A DNA stretch of 41,351 bases from contig JAABPY010000187.1 of NCBI GenBank assembly GCA_011391735.1, positions 1 through 41,351 of the forward strand, read 5' to 3'. Each line of letters begins with the position of its first letter. Positions within the stretch are counted from its first letter, which is position 1. Positions 1 through 7,772 of this stretch are shown here, piece after piece. A model generated the notes under the pieces. The model saw only the letters and a program-made list of their open reading frames with translations. It searched no databases and was not told where the DNA came from. Source of the stretch: Sulfuricurvum sp. GTDB taxonomy: Bacteria; Campylobacterota; Campylobacteria; Campylobacterales; Sulfurimonadaceae. The position numbers and the translations under genes are program-made.

Positions 1-1076
1 GTATGTAAAGCGTCTCGTAATCGTCCAAACTGCCTTTCACTCTCAAACACCTCTAACGCCTTTTCCCTACCTGCGAAAGCATATGTATCTCTCAATACAT
101 TATCTCTTTGTAACAGCTCTAGTTTATCGCTCAAATCATCACTGTCAAATGTCTTAAAAAGCAATCCATTGATACCATCATCAATAATCTCCAACGGTCC
201 ACCTCTGTCACTGGCAATGACACACACACCGCACATCATCGTTTCAATGAGCACCAATCCGAACGTCTCATTCTCCGTTGCTAATACCATCACATCACAT
301 AACTGCATCATCGTCTGCGCTTGGGTTGTGAAGCCTGTGAAAATTCCCACATCACTATAATCTTTTTGGAGTTTTTGGAGATAGGGTTCCTCCATTGCGG
401 CTCCAATCACCAACGCTTTTGCATTCACCCCTTTGGCACGCAACTTTTTCACTGCTTCAAGGAGAATATGTTGCCCCTTCGCAGGTTCGATTCGTCCAAT
501 AATGCCGACGGTAAACGAGTTCCCTAAACCCAATGGTTCCCGATGGCTCTTTTTTGCTTCATCGCTAATGATTATTGGTTGTTGCGCTCCGATATAGAGA
601 ACCTCTGTTTTGGGACGAATTTCTGAGGGGATAAATTTCTCGATTTGCTCTTTGACTTGTTGTGTGACGGCAAGGATCATCTCCATATTTTTATACAAAA
701 AACGGTGGTAAAAATCATCTTTGAAACGGGTCATCGTCATATGGCGCGACTGAACAACTTTGGGATGGCGTTTGGAGAGGAGCTTTGCCGTAATAGCAAG
801 GGGTAAATCTTTCGTCCAATGCAGATGTAGAACGTCGATAGCTTCCGTATCAATAATATGGGCAAGTTGGCGTGCGCCAAGCCATGAGAGAAAAATATTT
901 CGTCGCTTGAGAGTGACATAGCGATAAGGGGTATTTTCAAAATAGCTTTTGAGTTTCCCTTTTTCATTAATGACACTGATACACTCCTCACCCAAATGAT
1001 GAGAAGCACGCATCATATACAGTTCCAATCCGCCCAGATCAGGAGAGAGACACAGTTCACAAATTTTAGTTCCCAC
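1..1076 (-). CDS. Glycosyltransferase family 4 (GT-B), C-terminus cut by window edge
   Basis: Reading frame of about 358 residues that runs off the left edge. It starts with GTG at 1076 preceded by a GGAG motif; an in-frame TGA lies just upstream, so no earlier start is possible. The N-terminus has the GT-B donor/acceptor glycine loop (CELCLSPDLGGLELYMMRAS), the middle has the linker into the second Rossmann fold (GIIGRIEPAKGQ), and near residues 273-281 the E-x7-E motif (ETFGLVLIE) of GT4 retaining enzymes is clear. It probably adds a sugar to lipopolysaccharide core or another surface glycan at the cytoplasmic membrane face. The start overlaps the end of the upstream GT2 gene by 11 bases, so the two are co-transcribed. 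Sugar specificity cannot be read from sequence. Confidence 0.88.
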   Translation of the reverse strand, partial: MGTKICELCLSPDLGGLELYMMRASHHLGEECISVINEKGKLKSYFENTPYRYVTLKRRNIFLSWLGARQLAHIIDTEAIDVLHLHWTKDLPLAITAKLLSKRHPKVVQSRHMTMTRFKDDFYHRFLYKNMEMILAVTQQVKEQIEKFIPSEIRPKTEVLYIGAQQPIIISDEAKKSHREPLGLGNSFTVGIIGRIEPAKGQHILLEAVKKLRAKGVNAKALVIGAAMEEPYLQKLQKDYSDVGIFTGFTTQAQTMMQLCDVMVLATENETFGLVLIETMMCGVCVIASDRGGPLEIIDDGINGLLFKTFDSDDLSDKLELLQRDNVLRDTYAFAGREKALEVFESERQFGRLRDALH

Positions 1077-1815
1077 GTTTTTGCTCCAAATTCATCTCAT
1101 AGAGTTTAATATATTTATAAAAATTGGTCACCATATGCGAAAAAGCAATAATCAGCCCCGCATACCCGTCCAAAAATCCCCGTTTTACAATATAGGTGCG
1201 AAAAAAGGAGTACAGACCATTGAAAAATGCTTTGGTAGGAGAAGAAGATTTTTTACCGACGTTGTCATTGGCGAAAAGAGTTGAGTAACGGTCAGCTTTT
1301 AAAATAAATTCTGTAATGCTAGGATAAGGATAATGGCTAAAACTGTTTGTGAGTTTTTCAATCTTCAACCCATTGGTTACAATATGTTCATGCACGTAAT
1401 TTTCATTATAACTCGTCGTTGTACGATTATAAATACGGACAATTTCATCCGCTCCCCAGCAATGTGCGATTTCAGTCGTTTTGTAAAAATTTTTACGCAA
1501 CAGAGAATAAACGCATTCAGGCTCTAATTCTAATCTCATAATCTCTTGCACAATAGCTTCATTTAAAATCTCATCCGCATCAAGTGAGAGTATCCAATCA
1601 TTCTTAGCGAAACTGGCCGCCGTATTTTTGGTCGGACCAAAACCTGTAAATTCCCCTTTTACGAGGTTGACATTGGGATACGATGAAGCAATGCTTGCCG
1701 TGTCATCAGTTGAGCCGTTATCGAATACAACAACATCACTAAACATACGTAAGCTCTCAAGACACTTGGAAATCGTTGCTACACCATTTTTCACAATTAT
1801 AACAACTGATAGCAT
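1066..1815 (-). CDS. Glycosyltransferase family 2, WaaE/LgtF-like
   Basis: A 249-residue GT-A enzyme when started at the ATG at 1815, which has a GAGGG ribosome site; the longer frame begins at a TTG inside the promoter and is less likely. Visible signatures are the nucleotide-binding start (LSVVIIVKNG), the FDNGSTDDT loop, and the metal-binding DxD-type motif in LSLDADEIL, followed by the family's HCWGADEIVRIYNR and VHEHI stretches. This pattern matches LPS core glucosyltransferases of the WaaE/LgtF (KdtX) group, which transfer a hexose to heptose of the inner core. It is the first gene of the leftward glycosyltransferase operon and is divergent from the toxin-antitoxin pair. Family is certain, exact acceptor is inferred. 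Confidence 0.88.
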   Translation of the reverse strand: MLSVVIIVKNGVATISKCLESLRMFSDVVVFDNGSTDDTASIASSYPNVNLVKGEFTGFGPTKNTAASFAKNDWILSLDADEILNEAIVQEIMRLELEPECVYSLLRKNFYKTTEIAHCWGADEIVRIYNRTTTSYNENYVHEHIVTNGLKIEKLTNSFSHYPYPSITEFILKADRYSTLFANDNVGKKSSSPTKAFFNGLYSFFRTYIVKRGFLDGYAGLIIAFSHMVTNFYKYIKLYEMNLEQKRGN

Positions 1816-1842
1816 TCTTATCCCTCGAAAGTATTTAGTCTC

Positions 1843-1848
1843 ATTATA
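1843..1848 (-). promoter_or_regulatory. -10 box (TATAAT) of the glycosyltransferase operon
   Basis: A perfect TATAAT on the minus strand, 27 bases before the GT2 ATG, with an AT-rich upstream region and a weak TTCAAA 16 bases further up. It also explains why a TTG-initiated extension of the GT2 gene is unlikely. Confidence 0.55.
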
Positions 1849-1878
1849 CAAAATTTACACTATTTTTGAAATTACAGC

Positions 1879-1884
1879 TATAAT
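1879..1884 (+). promoter_or_regulatory. -10 box (TATAAT) of the toxin-antitoxin/kinase operon
   Basis: Perfect TATAAT 32 bases before the antitoxin ATG, back to back with the divergent glycosyltransferase promoter. The -35 region is poor (TTACAC at an 18-base spacing). An autoregulating antitoxin would be expected to bind about here, which is an inference. Confidence 0.5.
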
Positions 1885-1916
1885 ACATACTAATATTTAT
1901 GTATAAAGGATTACAG

Positions 1917-2186
1917 ATGTCAGCTACATTGCGTAAAAATTTCGTTTTTGATGCCATAGTTGTCTCCCACTTGGAAGAGATTGCTCGTATCGAAGGACTT
2001 TCATTGACAAAAGCGATTAATAATATGATTGAGCAACGATACGAAGAGATAGCAAAGCAAAAGAGGCTTGAGGCTTTTGAAAGTTTAATTTTATCTATCC
2101 AACAAGGTGAGCGTAATCCATTTTTAGATCAGTTTGCACCCGACGACAACAAAGTCATCCAAAAAGTAAAAGCGATGATGGAATGA
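1917..2186 (+). CDS. Ribbon-helix-helix-type antitoxin (VapB-like)
   Basis: Small 89-residue protein. I start it at the ATG at 1917, six bases after an AAGGA ribosome site; an ATG at 1899 lies before that site and is not supported. The first 45 residues fit a ribbon-helix-helix fold: a basic strand (TLRKNFVFD) followed by two helices (VVSHLEEIARIEG, LSLTKAINNMIEQRYEEIA). The C-terminal part is charged and likely wraps the toxin. Its last codon overlaps the start of the PIN gene (ATGA), the standard layout of type II toxin-antitoxin pairs. Likely role: DNA-binding repressor and neutraliser of the PIN ribonuclease. The fold call is from pattern only. Confidence 0.7.
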   Translation: MSATLRKNFVFDAIVVSHLEEIARIEGLSLTKAINNMIEQRYEEIAKQKRLEAFESLILSIQQGERNPFLDQFAPDDNKVIQKVKAMME

Positions 2187-2608
2187 AGAGCGTTTACTTG
2201 GATGCTAATATTTTACTTGATTTTAGTAATCCTGATCGAAAATATTATACGCACGCTATTTCCCTAATTACATATTGTCTAAAAAGAGATATTTCACTTT
2301 TTACCAGTTGCGATATTATTACGACCCTTTATTATATCGATTCGAAGAAAGGTAAAGAAAGTGCTTTAAATAACATTCATAAAATCAATCAATTCGTTGC
2401 CATCATCGACTTTTCAAACACCGAGGTAGAACAAACGTGCGCTTTAATGGCTCAAAACAGTGATTTTAAAGATTTGGAAGATACTATTCAATATATTCTT
2501 GCCAAAAAAGTATCGTGCGATTGTATTGTCTCCAATGATCAAAACTTTTTGAGTCCCGATATTCTCCTCTGCAGCAGTGAACAATTTTGCCAAAGGTTGG
2601 GATTATGA
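2183..2608 (+). CDS. PIN-domain ribonuclease toxin (VapC-like)
   Basis: A 141-residue PIN-fold protein. The first conserved aspartate is in VYLDANILLD (D7), the later acidic cluster in DFKDLEDTIQYILA (D97, E99, D100), and the last in IVSNDQNF (D119), which together form the Mg2+ site of PIN nucleases. The glutamate usually found on the third helix is not obvious; the segment SCDIITTLYY has D44 instead, which places it with the divergent PIN_3-like group. It overlaps the antitoxin stop by four bases and its own stop overlaps the next start (ATGA). VapC toxins cleave tRNA or rRNA; the target here is unknown. Confidence 0.78.
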   Translation: MKSVYLDANILLDFSNPDRKYYTHAISLITYCLKRDISLFTSCDIITTLYYIDSKKGKESALNNIHKINQFVAIIDFSNTEVEQTCALMAQNSDFKDLEDTIQYILAKKVSCDCIVSNDQNFLSPDILLCSSEQFCQRLGL

Positions 2609-3372
2609 AACTTTCTTTAAACTATTCGCCTCATTATGAGTATCTTAAACCATCCTTCGAATCCATCCGAGAAATCTTTTCTGGCGACGATCACACTATT
2701 CACAAAGCACGTAATGAGCTAAAAGTTATCACCCTTGATGGGATTAAAACGGTAGTAAAATCGTTCAAAATTCCTCATATCCTCAATCGTGTTGTTTATA
2801 CTTTTTTTCGAAAAAGCAAAGCGTACAAATCGTATCATAATGCTCTAAGACTTCAAGAACTTGGAATTGACACCCCCTCCCCTATCGCATTAATCGAATT
2901 TTATGAATCGGGTCTTTTGGGAGAGAGTTTTTTTATTGCCGAATTTTTTGACTACGATTTTACGATACGCACCCCGTTGCTGGAACCGCTTGTTGATCGC
3001 AACCAGATTTTTAAAGCCTTTGCCGCCTATACCTACGATTTGCACCAAAAAGGGGTGTGGCATTTGGACTACTCACCGGGGAATATTCTCATCAAACGTA
3101 CCGACACAGGATATAAATTTAGTATTGTGGATATTAACCGTATGGAGTTTCGGTCTATTTCTCCGCTAGAAGGGTGTGAGAACTTCAATAAACTATGGGC
3201 AAGTGATGAAGAACTAGAGATTATGGGACGTGAATACGCACGACTCAGCGGATTTAATGTGGCGGCAACGATTGCCCAAATGCAACGGCATAATAACGCC
3301 AATAAACGGACAAAGAATTTTAAAAAGAGACTTAAGAAAGTGTTAAAAGGCGATTTTTCAACGCCTGTTTAA
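2605..3372 (+). CDS. LPS core kinase-like protein (WaaP/Kdo-kinase/InaA family)
   Basis: A 255-residue small protein-kinase-fold enzyme started at the ATG at 2605, which overlaps the PIN stop (ATGA). The catalytic loop HLDYSPGNIL (H153, D155, N160) and the metal-binding DIN triad (D176, replacing DFG) are intact. The lysine-bearing beta strand is VVKSFKIP near residue 53. Such kinases phosphorylate Kdo or heptose in the lipopolysaccharide inner core. It sits between glycosyltransferases on both sides, which fits. It is downstream of the toxin pair with no gap, so the toxin-antitoxin promoter probably also drives it. Its 3' end overlaps the convergent heptosyltransferase by 41 bases. Confidence 0.8.
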   Translation: MKLSLNYSPHYEYLKPSFESIREIFSGDDHTIHKARNELKVITLDGIKTVVKSFKIPHILNRVVYTFFRKSKAYKSYHNALRLQELGIDTPSPIALIEFYESGLLGESFFIAEFFDYDFTIRTPLLEPLVDRNQIFKAFAAYTYDLHQKGVWHLDYSPGNILIKRTDTGYKFSIVDINRMEFRSISPLEGCENFNKLWASDEELEIMGREYARLSGFNVAATIAQMQRHNNANKRTKNFKKRLKKVLKGDFSTPV

Positions 3373-4297
3373 CGGTCTCAAACATCTCTTCTCGTCCGTT
3401 TGGATCAAGGGGAATCATAAAATGGTGCTGATTGGCTCCAATGCTTTTCCACCGTGCACAAGAGGCGAAACGAGAATCACCAAAAAAGGTAAACGTTTCA
3501 CACCCCACCGCACTTGCCAAATGATACGTCCCAGTCGAGGTGCTAATGAAAAGTTTGAAGTGACTAAGCAATGCTGCGAAATCGACCACACTTCCGACGG
3601 AACGGTAAAGAATCACCCTGCTCTCCCCTAAAAGCTCTTTTGCGTCGTGGTAAAGTTTTTCTTCATCAGGTCCGAAGGTCATCACGACATCAAACTTTTC
3701 ATCTAATGTGGCTATTTTTACCAATTCGATGTATTCCCCCAGTGTCCAGTTAGCATCCGATGACCCACCAAATCCAGGATGAAAAGCGATAATGGGCTTC
3801 GTAAGACCGTATTCTTCACAAAATACTTTAAAATTATCCTCCTCAAAATGAAGCAATGGTTGTGGAAAAGCAAGACGAATATCGGGAAAAAGAGCTTTGG
3901 TAAGCTCTAAGTTATACTCAAACTCTGCCATTTTTACCTCACTGCGACGTTGGGTGATACGGCGATTATAAAAAATTTGGGCAATTTTGGTGGCGGGGGC
4001 AATGCGAATGGGGATACGGGCGATCCATTGTGCCAATGCAACACGCGTGTTGGAGAAAAGGGTAATTGAAGCATCAACATCCGCTTTTTTGATTTTCAAC
4101 GCCAATGCCAAAATATCTTCCCCCTCATCGACAATCACCTCATCGATAAAATCACACGAAAGGGCTAGCTTACGGTTTAAGGGGGCAACCAATGCGATAA
4201 TGCGATTGGAGGGATTATCGTGTTTGAGGACGTACAACGTTGGCAAGGCGGTGATGAAATCCCCCAGTTTATCGTTACGGACGACTAATATGTTCAC
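3332..4297 (-). CDS. Glycosyltransferase family 9 (heptosyltransferase)
   Basis: A 321-residue GT-B enzyme of the WaaC/WaaF/WaaQ family. The start chosen is GTG at 4297, preceded by AAGGGG; the longer frame starts at a TTG directly after the -10 box. N-terminal VNILVVRNDKLGDFITALPT is the family's acceptor loop, and the second domain has IIAFHPGFGGSSDANWTL and the sugar-nucleotide site (STGTYHLASAVGCETFTFFG). It transfers heptose or a related sugar to inner-core LPS on the cytoplasmic side. It is a single-gene unit convergent with the LPS kinase. WaaC versus WaaF versus WaaQ-like specificity cannot be decided here. Confidence 0.88.
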   Translation of the reverse strand: MNILVVRNDKLGDFITALPTLYVLKHDNPSNRIIALVAPLNRKLALSCDFIDEVIVDEGEDILALALKIKKADVDASITLFSNTRVALAQWIARIPIRIAPATKIAQIFYNRRITQRRSEVKMAEFEYNLELTKALFPDIRLAFPQPLLHFEEDNFKVFCEEYGLTKPIIAFHPGFGGSSDANWTLGEYIELVKIATLDEKFDVVMTFGPDEEKLYHDAKELLGESRVILYRSVGSVVDFAALLSHFKLFISTSTGTYHLASAVGCETFTFFGDSRFASCARWKSIGANQHHFMIPLDPNGREEMFETVKQALKNRLLTLS

Positions 4298-4323
4298 GCT
4301 ACCCCTTTTACTTTTTAACCTCA

Positions 4324-4329
4324 ATTATA
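4324..4329 (-). promoter_or_regulatory. -10 box (TATAAT) for the heptosyltransferase gene
   Basis: TATAAT on the minus strand, 26 bases before the GTG start. The upstream segment is T-rich without a clear -35 hexamer. Confidence 0.45.
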
Positions 4330-4437
4330 AAAAACAAATTCCATACGATGATTTTACATCTTTTTTACCTAAAAAGTGTACGAGAAATTTCAAAAAAATC
4401 TCCAGTTTTTTGAATTGATAATTGGATAAAATACGGC

Positions 4438-4614
4438 ATGCAAAAAATAATATGCCAAAAATGTCACTACTATTTTGTCACGTGGGAAGCCCACCAACCT
4501 CATGGGTGTAAGGCGTATGGGTTTAAATCCAAAATGATCCCTTCCCAAGTTGTCCTTAGCTCAAGTGGAAAACCGTGTACCTTCTTTGAACCTAAGAAGA
4601 GCGTTTCCACATAA
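4438..4614 (+). CDS. 58-aa four-cysteine (zinc-ribbon-like) protein
   Basis: Translation from the ATG at 4438 gives a 58-residue protein with C6-x2-C9, C24 and C47, enough for one zinc site, plus the central segment HGCKAYGFKSKMIPS. I recall short proteins of this pattern as conserved in Campylobacterota, sometimes labelled uracil-DNA-glycosylase-related without enzymatic basis; the present protein is far too short to be a glycosylase. No good Shine-Dalgarno is visible; a TAAAAT box ends five bases before the ATG, so it may be a leaderless transcript. Its last 23 bases overlap the convergent YhbP-like gene. Function unknown. Confidence 0.72.
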   Translation: MQKIICQKCHYYFVTWEAHQPHGCKAYGFKSKMIPSQVVLSSSGKPCTFFEPKKSVST

Positions 4615-5005
4615 GCTTTTTCCCAAATCCGAGCCGATTATCGGTCATTTTGATGGTATCGAGCCGAATTTTCCATAAGGTGGGGTTCATTACCCGTGCA
4701 AAGGGAAATGCTTTGAAATAAAGTTCCTCCCCCTCTTGATAATGCCTCATTATCCCCGAAAACTGTATCCCTTGGATTTTCCCCACCATTGACGTCTCCA
4801 GCGCCACTGTCCCTGCTACGCTAGCATGAAGGCGTATGTGTGAACCATGAAGGGTCTTAGGATCGGTTGCTACGATAAAAGCGATGTTGTCACTATCGTA
4901 GGCGTAAAATAGGGAGGTACACCATAACTCTTCCCCCATGGTTGCCAACGATAAAAGATGATGATCCCCGATAAACGATTCAATCGTAGTAAGTATTTTT
5001 TCCAT
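4592..5005 (-). CDS. YhbP-like (UPF0306) flavin-reductase-fold protein
   Basis: A 137-residue protein of the split-barrel, pyridoxamine-phosphate-oxidase-like fold. It is colinear with what I recall of E. coli YhbP: start MEKILTTIESFIGDHHLLSL, middle GEELWCTSLFYAYDSDNIAF, and a closing LGFGKKLMWKRSS that matches LGFGKKMIW of YhbP. I chose the ATG at 5005 (GAAGG seven bases upstream) because it matches that N-terminus; an ATG at 5023 with a GAGGGAG site overlapping the end of the upstream gene is an alternative. It is the last gene of the ovoA-ovoB-like operon. Members of this fold bind FMN, F420 or heme; no function is established for YhbP. Confidence 0.82.
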   Translation of the reverse strand: MEKILTTIESFIGDHHLLSLATMGEELWCTSLFYAYDSDNIAFIVATDPKTLHGSHIRLHASVAGTVALETSMVGKIQGIQFSGIMRHYQEGEELYFKAFPFARVMNPTLWKIRLDTIKMTDNRLGFGKKLMWKRSS

Positions 5006-5015
5006 TTTAGAGCCT

Positions 5016-6191
5016 TCAGGCATCCCCTCTCCCTCGTAATGCCATGCTAATTTTTTCCAAAGCATCTTCCAAAATCGTAGTAGAAACGGCAAAATTAAGA
5101 CGCATAAACCCCGATCCCTCACGACCAAAACCAAGCCCTGCACTCAATCCAACTCCTGCTTCACGAATAAAGAATTCTCGTAATTCACGATCTCCCATTC
5201 CCAACGCACGACAATCCAGCCATCCCAAATAGGTTCCTTGAGGAGAGGAAATTTGAATCCTAGCAGTAACACTTGCCCATTGCTGTATGATTTTTCGATT
5301 ATTGCTTAGATGGAACATCAAATTTTTATGCCATTGATCTCCATGGACATAAGCAGCCTCAAAAGCAACATGAGAAAGTATCGCCCCCTCACCCCAATGA
5401 ATACGGGAACGTTCCTTCTCATACAACGCACGCAAATGGGGGGATGCTATACAGACCGTAGAGATCCCAAATCCCGCCATATTGAATGTTTTCCCCGTCC
5501 CTATAAACGTCACGGTACATTCACGCAATTCATCACTAAGCGATGCCATAGGAATATGGGTATATCCCTCATAAACAATGTCACAATGAATCTCATCACT
5601 GACAATCGTAATCCCATAGTCCACACATAATGTTCCCAAAGAGAATAACTCTTCTCGTGACCAAACACGCCCTATTGGATTATGGGGGGAACATAACAGT
5701 AAAATTTTAGTTTTTGGGGTGATTTGAGAACGAAGTGTCTCAATATCAAAACAATAGTGACCTTCGCTGTTTTGCGCAAGAGAGTAAAGCGTTAAATGAC
5801 GATTATTATTTTTGACCTGTTGGAAAAAAGGGGGATAGACAGGGCTCATAACGATCACGTCATCCCCTTCATCGCTAAAAGCACGTAGCGCACACCCAAT
5901 CGATGCTACCACGGAGGGGGAATAGCTCAACCACTCTCGCTGAATTTTCCATCCATGGTGACGCTGTATCCACCCTATTTGCGCTTGATATGCCCTATCA
6001 CTCATCATCTCGTATCCAAGAACAGGATGATGCAATCGCTCACCTACTGCGTCCAAAACACACTGTGGCGTTGCAATGTCCATATCTGCCACCCACATTG
6101 GCTGAACATCATGGGTACCGAAAAGCTTTTTGCGTAAAACGTATTTCTCCGCATTGGAGCAACTGCGATCAACAAAAATGAGCTCATCCAT
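5016..6191 (-). CDS. ovoB: PLP-dependent C-S beta-lyase, MalY/PatB type (OvoB candidate)
   Basis: A 391-residue fold-type I aminotransferase-like enzyme. The PLP lysine is in IGTGKTFNMAG (K234 counting from the ATG at 6191), the cofactor aspartate in VSDEIHCDIVYEG and the asparagine in LLCSPHNPIGRVW, the last nearly identical to E. coli MalY. These enzymes cleave the C-S bond of cystathionine-like thioethers. Its start overlaps the stop of the OvoA-like gene by eight bases, and in ovothiol biosynthesis OvoB is exactly such a PLP lyase that releases 5-thiohistidine from the histidyl-cysteine sulfoxide made by OvoA. The OvoB assignment is therefore by context; in isolation it would be called cystathionine beta-lyase. 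An ATG at 6212 is an alternative start. Confidence 0.82.
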   Translation of the reverse strand: MDELIFVDRSCSNAEKYVLRKKLFGTHDVQPMWVADMDIATPQCVLDAVGERLHHPVLGYEMMSDRAYQAQIGWIQRHHGWKIQREWLSYSPSVVASIGCALRAFSDEGDDVIVMSPVYPPFFQQVKNNNRHLTLYSLAQNSEGHYCFDIETLRSQITPKTKILLLCSPHNPIGRVWSREELFSLGTLCVDYGITIVSDEIHCDIVYEGYTHIPMASLSDELRECTVTFIGTGKTFNMAGFGISTVCIASPHLRALYEKERSRIHWGEGAILSHVAFEAAYVHGDQWHKNLMFHLSNNRKIIQQWASVTARIQISSPQGTYLGWLDCRALGMGDRELREFFIREAGVGLSAGLGFGREGSGFMRLNFAVSTTILEDALEKISMALRGRGDA

Positions 6192-7602
6192 ACCGTTTAA
6201 GCCATGCTTCATATAAGCTATTTATTCGAGCTTGTTTTTTGGCTTCATTCTCACCCTCTCCAACCACATACCGAAATCCTGCATGCTGTATGAAATGGCG
6301 ACGAAACGCATAACGAGAGGTTCTGACAATCTCATTACCCGTCGATGCCCATGAACCCCCTTTGATGATGTTATGCTTCCCATCAAACGTAGGCTCCGTA
6401 AAATCATCATACCACGGATGGGTCTTAAATCCTGCAAAAGGTGCCATTTGCGTTTGCGTCCATTGCCACACATTCCCCACCACATCATAAAGCTCACCGT
6501 GCGCAAAAGTATCCACAGGAACCGAAGAGGCATAATGAGCAAAATTGAGATTAGCTTTGGAATCATCGAAAATATCCTCTACAATCCCCCCAGCTTGCGC
6601 CATCACTTCCCACTCCTCTTCCGCAGGGAGTCGATACTCTCTCCCCTCTTGGGCACTTTTCCATCGACAAAATGCCTCCGCTTCAAGGGCATTCACCTCT
6701 ACTGGCCAATTATACGGCATCGGTATCTCTTCACACAATGCTCTATAGGTATAACTTCCATCGACATGGGGAATCCAAAAGGGGGGACACGTTGCATTGC
6801 GAATTCTGAGATATTTCACCCCCTCATCGTCCCACCATCGTGAAATACCGTACCCATTCGCCATGACAAAATCCATAAATTCGCCATTACTCACCAAATA
6901 TTTCGAAGCCTCAAACGCCTCTACCTTACGAGTCTCAACTCCATACTCATTATCCCAACCATATAATCCATGATCCTTAGAGCCTTTGCCAAGAGTCACT
7001 TCTCTTCTTTGAAACGAGATGAGGCTATTTTCAACACACTCTCCACGTACAGGACACAATGGAAAATTTTCGTGGGGACGGATAAACGCCAAGGGCATTT
7101 GACGGTGTAAGACACTGGACGTTTCGATGTGGATACGTTCGTGTTCAATCCCCATCCATATTGCCCAAAAAGGATCCCCTTGTGTGATAGGCAACGTCAT
7201 GGGCCATGTGGTGATCAATTCATCAACGCATACACGTACTTTATTCCGATATACACGTATTGCATCTACGCTTGGCCAATGGAGTCTACTACTTTCTACA
7301 TCCCAGCTCATTTCATCAACACCCACTGCAAATAAATTTTCAAAATGGGGATCAATCCGATCATTCAATGCACCTGAAACAATCAACTTATTAATATAAA
7401 AAATAGCTGTATGCGCAAAATAAAAAATCATTGGATGGCGGGTCGGTTCGGACTGTTGATAAAACACATCGTCTGATGTTAAAAGATCAAATAATGACTC
7501 AAACAAATCAAAACTTTGATGGAAATAACGACGTAATTCCTTCCGTTTGGATCCAATATCCTCACCCTTTAAGCAAACTGATTGCATTTGTTGTTGTATC
7601 AC
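6184..7602 (-). CDS. ovoA: OvoA-like 5-histidylcysteine sulfoxide synthase, without methyltransferase domain
   Basis: A 472-residue protein with an N-terminal DinB-like four-helix domain and a C-terminal formylglycine-generating-enzyme (FGE-sulfatase) fold. The mononuclear iron site is visible: H154-x3-H158-x-E160 in [14 protein letters not shown], with H64 in YFAHT as the probable third histidine. The FGE part shows the [25 protein letters not shown] and GFR motifs. The layout matches OvoA/EgtB enzymes that join cysteine sulfur to histidine; [19 protein letters not shown] is OvoA-like. OvoA proteins are often about 700 residues with a C-terminal SAM methyltransferase; that domain is absent here. 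Start is GTG at 7602 with AGAGGA eight bases upstream; ATG at 7587 lacks a site. Overlaps the PLP lyase downstream. Confidence 0.85.
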   Translation of the reverse strand: MIQQQMQSVCLKGEDIGSKRKELRRYFHQSFDLFESLFDLLTSDDVFYQQSEPTRHPMIFYFAHTAIFYINKLIVSGALNDRIDPHFENLFAVGVDEMSWDVESSRLHWPSVDAIRVYRNKVRVCVDELITTWPMTLPITQGDPFWAIWMGIEHERIHIETSSVLHRQMPLAFIRPHENFPLCPVRGECVENSLISFQRREVTLGKGSKDHGLYGWDNEYGVETRKVEAFEASKYLVSNGEFMDFVMANGYGISRWWDDEGVKYLRIRNATCPPFWIPHVDGSYTYRALCEEIPMPYNWPVEVNALEAEAFCRWKSAQEGREYRLPAEEEWEVMAQAGGIVEDIFDDSKANLNFAHYASSVPVDTFAHGELYDVVGNVWQWTQTQMAPFAGFKTHPWYDDFTEPTFDGKHNIIKGGSWASTGNEIVRTSRYAFRRHFIQHAGFRYVVGEGENEAKKQARINSLYEAWLKRYG

Positions 7603-7724
7603 GCTATTATCCTCTACTCTTCTTAATATTTGTATTGTACCTAACCACAGATATGGAAAAAATTATAAAAAATGATCTAAAACTATCTAAGAAATATTTT
7701 AGAAAAAAACCTCCAAAATATGAC

Positions 7725-7730
7725 TATAAT
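7725..7730 (+). promoter_or_regulatory. -10 box (TATAAT) for the chemoreceptor gene
   Basis: TATAAT 42 bases before the receptor ATG; no recognisable -35. It lies within a longer open frame upstream of the gene, which argues that the upstream 114 codons are not translated. Confidence 0.45.
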
Positions 7731-7772
7731 AGCAACCTCAAAGAATATGACAAAAATGTGATAGGAGAAAGA

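Noticed and set aside
7431-7772. 114-codon N-terminal extension of the chemoreceptor frame
   Set aside because: It runs antisense to the OvoA-like gene, crosses a TATAAT box and has no ribosome site, while the ATG at 7773 has AGGAG and the correct N-terminus for a receptor.
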